DNA of 64,000 nt, taken from contig NZ_CP118955.1 in the NCBI RefSeq assembly GCF_029023785.1, forward strand, positions 2,096,501-2,160,500, written 5' to 3'. The notes under the pieces are model-generated. The model did no database searches. It was not told the DNA's origin and saw only the letters and a list, made by a program, of their open reading frames with translations. Shown one piece after another: positions 59,018-64,000 of this stretch (position 1 is its first letter; each line of letters opens with the position of its first letter). The stretch is from Enterococcus faecium. GTDB taxonomy: Bacteria; Bacillota; Bacilli; Lactobacillales; Enterococcaceae. The position numbers and the translations under genes were made by a program.

Positions 59018-60157
59018 TTATTCACTTGTTTCTTCCAGCACTTTTGGACTGTCTAACTTTTCCGAAACATGTTCCATTCTTCTCAATAAATAGATTTTCC
59101 GGATATTTAATATTATCGTCTTAATCACTGCATAGACAGGTATGCAAATCAGCATGCCTAATATTCCTGCGACACTTCCTGCTCCAATCAATACCAAGAT
59201 GATCGTCAAAGGATGGATATTCATTGATTTCCCAAATAACAACGGCTTGATCAAATTTCCATCTAATTGTTGGATCACTAAAATCGACAACGCCATATAC
59301 AAAGCTTGAAATGGAGAGATAAACAAACCGACAATGATTGCTGGTACCGCTCCAATAAAAGGGCCGACATACGGGATAATATTCGTGATTCCGCAAATGA
59401 CCGCAAGCAACAAGCTATAAGGCTGATCGAATATTCTCATTGCCAAAAAGCTCATTACACCAATAATCAAAGCATCTAAGATCGTACTGCTGATATAGGC
59501 AGATAATGTTTCGTTTAATTCTTTTACCGTTTGGCGTAACTCTTTACGAATCGCTTTCGGAAAGAAGTGAGACAACGCATCAATAAATTTGTGCCCATCC
59601 TTGAACATAAATAGCAAAATAAATGGAACGGTAAATAACAAAATAAAAAATTGCATCATAAATGAAATGATTTTTGAGACACTTGCAGATAAACTGACTA
59701 ATATGATATTGAACAAATTACTAAGAGATAAATTTGCTGATGCTAATTGTTCTTCCAAATTGAAATTTTTAAACTCTTCCCGCTGCGCCAATTCATTTAA
59801 CCATTTGCTTGTTTCATCTGCATACATTGGCAAGCTCTGGGTCAATTGAATTGTCTGTTCCATTAACTGAGGCACTACATTCATGACAGTTAAAACAACT
59901 AAAATGATTACGACCAAAAACGTCAATAAAAAACCGAACACTCTCGGGATCCGATGCTTTTCGAGAAAAACAACGATTGGATCGAACATATAATAGATAA
60001 AACCAGCAACAAGCAATGGTAAAAAAACTGCCGAAAGCATTTTCAATATTGGACTAAAAATATTCGGCATTTGTAAAATAAAGTACACGCCGATGATCGT
60101 GAGTACTAGCTCCACTGTCCAGAAAAATAATTTTGATTGTTTAAAACGTGATTGCAT
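59018..60157 (-). CDS. AI-2E family transporter (YdbI/PerM-like)
   Basis: Membrane protein of 379 residues with seven or eight hydrophobic segments in the AI-2E exporter layout: N-terminal helices, an amphipathic middle (QTVKELNETLSAYISSTILDALIIGVMSFLAMRIF) and the family block NIIPYVGPFIGAVPAIIVGL, then QQLDGNLIKPLLFGKSMNIHPLTIILVLIGAGSVAGILGMLICIPV. Members export varied solutes; substrate here is unknown. The start follows TTGGAGGAGATGT. Standalone gene. Confidence 0.9.
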   Translation of the reverse strand: MQSRFKQSKLFFWTVELVLTIIGVYFILQMPNIFSPILKMLSAVFLPLLVAGFIYYMFDPIVVFLEKHRIPRVFGFLLTFLVVIILVVLTVMNVVPQLMEQTIQLTQSLPMYADETSKWLNELAQREEFKNFNLEEQLASANLSLSNLFNIILVSLSASVSKIISFMMQFFILLFTVPFILLFMFKDGHKFIDALSHFFPKAIRKELRQTVKELNETLSAYISSTILDALIIGVMSFLAMRIFDQPYSLLLAVICGITNIIPYVGPFIGAVPAIIVGLFISPFQALYMALSILVIQQLDGNLIKPLLFGKSMNIHPLTIILVLIGAGSVAGILGMLICIPVYAVIKTIILNIRKIYLLRRMEHVSEKLDSPKVLEETSE

Positions 60158-60296
60158 ACATCTCCTCCAAGGTCCTTTGATACTTCTATTCTATCATTTA
60201 ACAAAGAGTTACGCGCTGAGATTTTCATTTGCTTAAAAAAAACAAAAAAAATAAACATATTTTAATGAGTAGACGAGTACTTAAACAAAAACACGG

Positions 60297-60450
60297 TTTG
60301 GAGTAGTGACAAAAATTATACTGCAGTCCCTTTTTCCAAATAAACGGTGTTCAAAAGCTTGCATCTTCGTAATAAGCCCAGCCAAACGAAAAATATAAGG
60401 AACTATTTTTATTTGGCTGGGCTTATTACTTGATGTAGGACATCTATTTT
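60297..60450 (+). repeat. Intergenic repeat copy D
   Basis: It contains GTGACAAAAA, AATAAACGGTGTTC, then a hairpin AATAAGCCCAGCCAAA / TTTGGCTGGGCTTATT and a right end TTACAACCTC. The middle differs from other copies. Confidence 0.55.
60371..60427. terminator. 16-bp perfect hairpin downstream of mgtC
   Basis: AATAAGCCCAGCCAAA (60371-60386) pairs fully with 60412-60427. It is placed to end the minus-strand mgtC transcript. Confidence 0.6.
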
Positions 60451-60465
60451 ACAACCTCAGATCAT

Positions 60466-61179
60466 TTATTGCGCAATACTGACTAAATGCAACTTTGTGA
60501 TATTTTTGTGTACGGACAACTCCTCGATCACATCGGCATAAGTGAGCCCTTTTGGAAGATCAATCGTATAGATATTTTTGTACACTCGGTAGTCATCAAC
60601 GAATTTTACGTCAAAATTCACATCTTCGATTACGATATTTTTCTCTTCAAAATAATCGGTAAGAAAATCTTTGGTTTCTTTTCTATGGATAAATTGGATT
60701 TCTAACTTTTTAGTCGTAGGTACATGGATCACGCGTTTCACTACTGTGAGTGCAATAGCAATCCCGATAAAACTGATGATCGCAATGGAATAGTAACCCA
60801 TGCCGATGGCGATCCCTAATCCAGCAATTGCCCATAAAGAAGCGGCAGTCGTAAGTCCCGTCACCGATTGTTTCGTGACGATGATCGTTCCCGCGCCTAA
60901 GAAACCGACACCACTCACCACTTGAGCAATCAGCCTTGCTTCATCTGAACGAATCGTTCCAGCAAGCTGTGGATACTCTAAAGCATCTCTTAATGCACCA
61001 CTAGCGATCTCAACTTGGATCAATGCAATGATACATGCTCCCATACAAACTAAAATATGCGTACGCATACCTGCTGGACGATTTTTATATTGTCGTTCAA
61101 AACCGATTGCTCCGCCAAATAGCATAGCGATCCCTAAACGTAAAATAATCTCTGGAATTGTCAATACCATATCATTCAT
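60466..61179 (-). CDS. MgtC/SapB family membrane protein
   Basis: The 237 residues hold four or five membrane helices with the MgtC pattern: LGIAMLFGGAIGFERQYKNRPAGMRTHILVCMGACIIALI, RLIAQVVSGVGFLGAGTII and SVTGLTTAASLWAIAGLGIAIGMGYY. A C-terminal ~80-residue cytoplasmic ACT-like domain follows (TIDLPKGLTYADVIEELSVHKNI). Family members affect magnesium starvation, membrane potential or ATP synthase. Not linked to an mgtB gene here. Confidence 0.9.
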   Translation of the reverse strand: MNDMVLTIPEIILRLGIAMLFGGAIGFERQYKNRPAGMRTHILVCMGACIIALIQVEIASGALRDALEYPQLAGTIRSDEARLIAQVVSGVGFLGAGTIIVTKQSVTGLTTAASLWAIAGLGIAIGMGYYSIAIISFIGIAIALTVVKRVIHVPTTKKLEIQFIHRKETKDFLTDYFEEKNIVIEDVNFDVKFVDDYRVYKNIYTIDLPKGLTYADVIEELSVHKNITKLHLVSIAQ

Positions 61180-61253
61180 CTAAACACCCTCCAGTCCAAT
61201 ATATCATGTCTGAAAGGAGCAGACAAAAAAAGTGCAATTTTTACCTCTTACGA

Positions 61254-61418
61254 AAAAAGGACTGTGACAAAATTTTTGTCATAGTCCTTTTTATGAATAA
61301 ACGGTGTTCAATCAGCTGACCCTCGGTATTACTCAACAAACGGCAAAATATGGGGAGCTATTTTTCCTTTGTCTTCTCTAATACTCAGGTCAAAACGCTG
61401 ATTTCACAACCTCTTTAG
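61254..61418 (+). repeat. Intergenic repeat copy E (with terminator 61254-61292)
   Basis: The left part is a hairpin AAAAAGGACTGTGACAAAA / TTTTTGTCATAGTCCTTTTT. Then GAATAAACGGTGTTC, AATCAGCTGACCCTCGGTATT and the right end TTTCACAACCTCTTT. It lies after nagB. Copy F repeats its first ~80 bases closely. Confidence 0.65.
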
Positions 61419-61432
61419 CCTACTATTGAAAA

Positions 61433-62134
61433 TTACAACTTACTTGCTGCTTCTTCATCGATGATCACAACAACATTGTCGTGATTTTGCAATACACTTG
61501 CTGGCAAATGATTCGTTACAGGTCCTTCAATCATCCCTTTGATTGCATCAGCTTTGCTTTCGCCAAATGCCATCAAGACGATTTCTTTACTTTTCATAAT
61601 TGAACCGATTCCCATTGAAACAGCTTTTGTTGGTACATCTTCTGCTTTATCGAAGAATCGTTTGTTTGCATTGATTGTTGATTCTGTTAAGTCAACTACT
61701 GAAGTCGTTCCGTCAAATGAAGCACCAGGTTCATTGAAACCGATATGTCCATTTTGCCCGATTCCTAAGATTTGGATATCGATTGGATGTGCATCGATGA
61801 TTTGATCATACTTTTTGCATGCTGCTTCCAGATCTTCTGCTTTTCCATCTGGTACAAACGTTTCTTTGAATGGTTTTTTATCAAATAATTGGACATCCAT
61901 GAAATGACGGTAGCTTTGTTCATCTGAACCGCCTAGTCCAACGTACTCATCTAAGTTTACAGAAGTCATTTCACTGAAATCCAAATCGCTTGAAGTCATT
62001 TCTTTATATAAAGTAACTGGTGTGCTTCCTGTTGCCAATCCTAATACTTTTGCACCTTTGTTCATACCTTCTTTGATGATTTCAAATGCTTTTTTTCCGC
62101 CTTCTTCAGCGTTTTTTACACGAATGATTTCCAT
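61433..62134 (-). CDS. nagB: Glucosamine-6-phosphate deaminase
   Basis: Converts glucosamine 6-phosphate to fructose 6-phosphate and ammonia. The 233-residue length is the Gram-positive short form without an allosteric tail. Motifs: [38 protein letters not shown] with the catalytic Asp, and [19 protein letters not shown] with the catalytic His. Two NagR-type operators lie in its promoter. Confidence 0.97.
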   Translation of the reverse strand: MEIIRVKNAEEGGKKAFEIIKEGMNKGAKVLGLATGSTPVTLYKEMTSSDLDFSEMTSVNLDEYVGLGGSDEQSYRHFMDVQLFDKKPFKETFVPDGKAEDLEAACKKYDQIIDAHPIDIQILGIGQNGHIGFNEPGASFDGTTSVVDLTESTINANKRFFDKAEDVPTKAVSMGIGSIMKSKEIVLMAFGESKADAIKGMIEGPVTNHLPASVLQNHDNVVVIIDEEAASKL

Positions 62135-62153
62135 AGTGATTGCTCCTTTATAT

Positions 62154-62214
62154 TTTGGTATAGCCCAATTATAGCATTCTTTTTTTCTTTTTACAATAAT
62201 TAGTATAGACCAAA
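62154..62214 (-). promoter_or_regulatory. nagB promoter with two NagR-type operators
   Basis: TTTGGTATAGCCCAAT (62154-62169) and ATTAGTATAGACCAAA (62199-62214) resemble the GntR-family NagR/YvoA site ATTGGTATAGACCAAT and are 45 bp apart. On the minus strand TTGTAA (62196-62191), 17 nt and TATAAT (62173-62168) form the promoter between them. Confidence 0.75.
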
Positions 62215-62367
62215 TTGCATTTTTTTCATTTTCTTGACAATAAATAGGAATCCGTGTTAGGTTTCATAAGATGGTTCAATCAAACAATCCATGTTGCATG
62301 AAAACCAAGCAAGTGATTCACTGTGGACGCTTTATGTCTGCAGTTTTTTTATGAAAAAGGAGTTATT

Positions 62368-63900
62368 ATGAGTATACTGACATTAAACAACATTACCCAG
62401 CAATTTGGCGACAAAATCCTCTATGAAGGTGTCGATCTGCAATTAAATGCTGGCGAACATCTTGGGCTGATTGGACAAAACGGAGCCGGTAAAAGTACAT
62501 TGATTAAAATCATCACTGGTGAGATCTTACCAGATGACGGACAGATCCATTGGCAAAAAAATATTCACAAAGGTTACCTCGATCAATATGTGGAAGTCGA
62601 TGAAACATTAACAATCGAAGAATTTCTAAAAACTGCGTACGCAAAAGAATACGAAAAGGAAGAAAAAATTGCTTTTCTTTACCAAACATATAGCGAGACC
62701 TTCGATGATTCCTTGCTGGAAAAAGCTGGGAAACTCCAAACGGAATTAGACCAAGGAGTGTTTTATCAAATCGACACCTTAGTTGCTGAGATGAGCAGCG
62801 GGTTGGGGATCGATGTCTTAGGTTTAGATTCACTGTTGAAAAATCTAAGTGGTGGACAACGTTCAAAGGTGATTTTAGCAAAACTACTTTTAGAAAACCC
62901 AGATGTTCTGATCTTAGATGAACCAACCAATCACTTAGATGATCAGCATATCCAATGGCTGACGCAGTTTCTTCAGGATTTTGACGGTGCGTATATCGTG
63001 ATTTCCCATGACCAAGAATTTCTTGATCAGATCACCACCCATATCGCAGACATCGAGTTTGGAAAGATTACTAAGTATACTGGCCATCTAAAACAAGCAT
63101 TGAAACAAAAGGAACAAAATCGCGAAAGCTATTTGCGCCAATATCATGCTCAACAAAAACAAATCGAAAAGACCGAAGCTTATATTCGAAAATACAAAGC
63201 CGGTTCCCGATCAACGATGGCAAAAAGCCGACAAAAACAATTAGATAAAATCGAACGGCTGACGCCTCCAGCTTCAGCAAGTAAAGCTGTCTTTGATTTT
63301 CCATTCTCGCCTATTGTCACGACATTAGCAGTGGAAACAACTGATTTAGTCATCGGATATGATCGACCGCTACTTGCACCCATCAATTTGACCATCCGCT
63401 TTGGTGAAAATATTGCCATTCGAGGCTTCAACGGGATTGGAAAATCTACTTTATTAAAAACACTGATCGGTGAGATTGAAAAAATAAGTGGCGATTTCCA
63501 CTTCCCAGATAACACAAAAATCAATTACTTTTCACAAGATCTGTACTGGGAAAATCCATTAGAAACACCACTACAATATTTAAGCAGTCAATTTCCAAAA
63601 GCGACTATCAAAGAATTACGTCGCCAACTAGCTAAAGCAGGGTTAGTTAATCAATTAGCAAGTGAACCTCTCACTACATTAAGTGGTGGGGAACAAACTA
63701 AGGTGAAACTTGCACAGTTGACAATGAACCAAGGTAATTTACTGATTCTCGATGAACCGACGAACCATATCGATCAAGAAACGAAAGAAAGCTTACAAGA
63801 CGGGATACAGAAATTTCCAGGAACAGTAATCATCGTCTCTCATGAACAAGAATTTTATCAAGATCTTGTGCAACGAGTCATTGAGATTGAACCAAAATAA
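62368..63900 (+). CDS. ABC-F family ATPase
   Basis: Ribosome-associated type ABC protein of 510 residues without membrane segments. Two ATPase domains: Walker A GQNGAGKST and GFNGIGKST, signatures LSGGQRSK and LSGGEQTK, Walker B VLILDEPTNHLD and LLILDEPTNHID. A charged linker at ~235-310 (ESYLRQYHAQQKQIEKTEAYIRKYKAGSRSTMAKSRQKQLDKIERL) is the P-site-tRNA-interacting type. ATG 62368 follows AAAAAGGAGTTATT. It could be a housekeeping translation factor (YbiT/YkpA-like) or antibiotic protection; it does not look like MsrC. Confidence 0.92.
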   Translation: MSILTLNNITQQFGDKILYEGVDLQLNAGEHLGLIGQNGAGKSTLIKIITGEILPDDGQIHWQKNIHKGYLDQYVEVDETLTIEEFLKTAYAKEYEKEEKIAFLYQTYSETFDDSLLEKAGKLQTELDQGVFYQIDTLVAEMSSGLGIDVLGLDSLLKNLSGGQRSKVILAKLLLENPDVLILDEPTNHLDDQHIQWLTQFLQDFDGAYIVISHDQEFLDQITTHIADIEFGKITKYTGHLKQALKQKEQNRESYLRQYHAQQKQIEKTEAYIRKYKAGSRSTMAKSRQKQLDKIERLTPPASASKAVFDFPFSPIVTTLAVETTDLVIGYDRPLLAPINLTIRFGENIAIRGFNGIGKSTLLKTLIGEIEKISGDFHFPDNTKINYFSQDLYWENPLETPLQYLSSQFPKATIKELRRQLAKAGLVNQLASEPLTTLSGGEQTKVKLAQLTMNQGNLLILDEPTNHIDQETKESLQDGIQKFPGTVIIVSHEQEFYQDLVQRVIEIEPK

Positions 63901-63916
63901 ACGTTTGATTGAATAG

Positions 63917-64000
63917 TTGAAAAAAAGGAGCTGTGACAAAAGTTTTGTCACAACTCCTTCTTCTGAATAAATGGTGGCCAATTAGCTGACCTTCGGTATT
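63917..64000 (+). repeat. Intergenic repeat copy F (cut by window edge), with terminator
   Basis: AAGGAGCTGTGACAAAA pairs with TTTTGTCACAACTCCTT (63925-63959), ending the ABC-F gene. GAATAAATGGTGGCC, AATTAGCTGACCTTCGGTATT follow as in copy E, then the window ends. Confidence 0.65.

Larger units (their letters stand above)
60158..60465. other. Gap with repeat copy D
   Basis: No gene is seen in 308 bases. The first ~130 bases are upstream of the AI-2E gene; the rest is repeat copy D with a 16-bp perfect hairpin at 60371-60427. Confidence 0.6.

Overview
The window is low-GC Firmicutes DNA and almost certainly from Enterococcus faecium. The strongest evidence is a complete enterocin A locus: a class IIa pre-bacteriocin with the YGNGV motif, its immunity protein, the EntF inducing peptide, kinase, regulator and exporter. 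The walRKHIJ operon, the busR/opuA osmolyte system, nrdHEF and the FeoA-FeoB arrangement all fit that assignment.

Layout. 1-2.8 kb: a lipoteichoic-acid-synthase-like enzyme cut by the window edge, and a SerA-like dehydrogenase. 3.1-18.8 kb: a large arabinose/arabinan block. araB-araD-araA and araE diverge from one control region, followed by araR, a GH43 enzyme, two GH51 arabinofuranosidases, an AraNPQ-type ABC importer with a DUF624 protein, and a divergent ArsR-like regulator. AraR operators (TTGTACGTACA core) sit in three promoters, and CcpA cre-like sites sit in the two main operon promoters. 18.8-30 kb: NAD salvage (nadE, pncB), a DUF1827-like protein, a TipAS-type MerR regulator, a LacI regulator, groESL with a perfect CIRCE, a CPBP protease, an orphan PTS EIIC and a NAD(P)-binding protein. 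30-37.3 kb: walR-walK-walH-walI-walJ, then degV with a DUF1836 gene.

37.6-48.1 kb: a tRNA-Lys(CTT), a frameshifted HTH remnant, and the AT-rich bacteriocin island. The island holds a DUF4064-like/RDD/SppA membrane module, entD, entT, a second and partly broken bacteriocin operon, entR, entK, entF, entI and entA. Three promoters here carry the same direct repeat TTCARGAA-N14-TTCARGAA with an exact 22-bp period, the likely EntR regulon signature. The second bacteriocin operon has a frameshift between a recognisable double-glycine leader and its mature peptide, an intact second peptide, a probable immunity gene and a decayed third peptide.

48.4-64 kb: the glycine-betaine transporter opuA with its c-di-AMP-type repressor BusR and an operator AAAGTGAC-N22-GTCACTTT; feoA (duplicated domain), feoB and a Cys-rich small protein behind a Fur box; nrdH-nrdE-nrdF behind paired NrdR boxes; an AI-2E family permease; MgtC; nagB with two NagR-type operators; and an ABC-F ATPase. 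Six copies of a non-coding intergenic repeat lie next to gene ends. No rRNA, CRISPR array, intact insertion sequence or prophage gene was seen. All family names come from reading motifs, without database searches.
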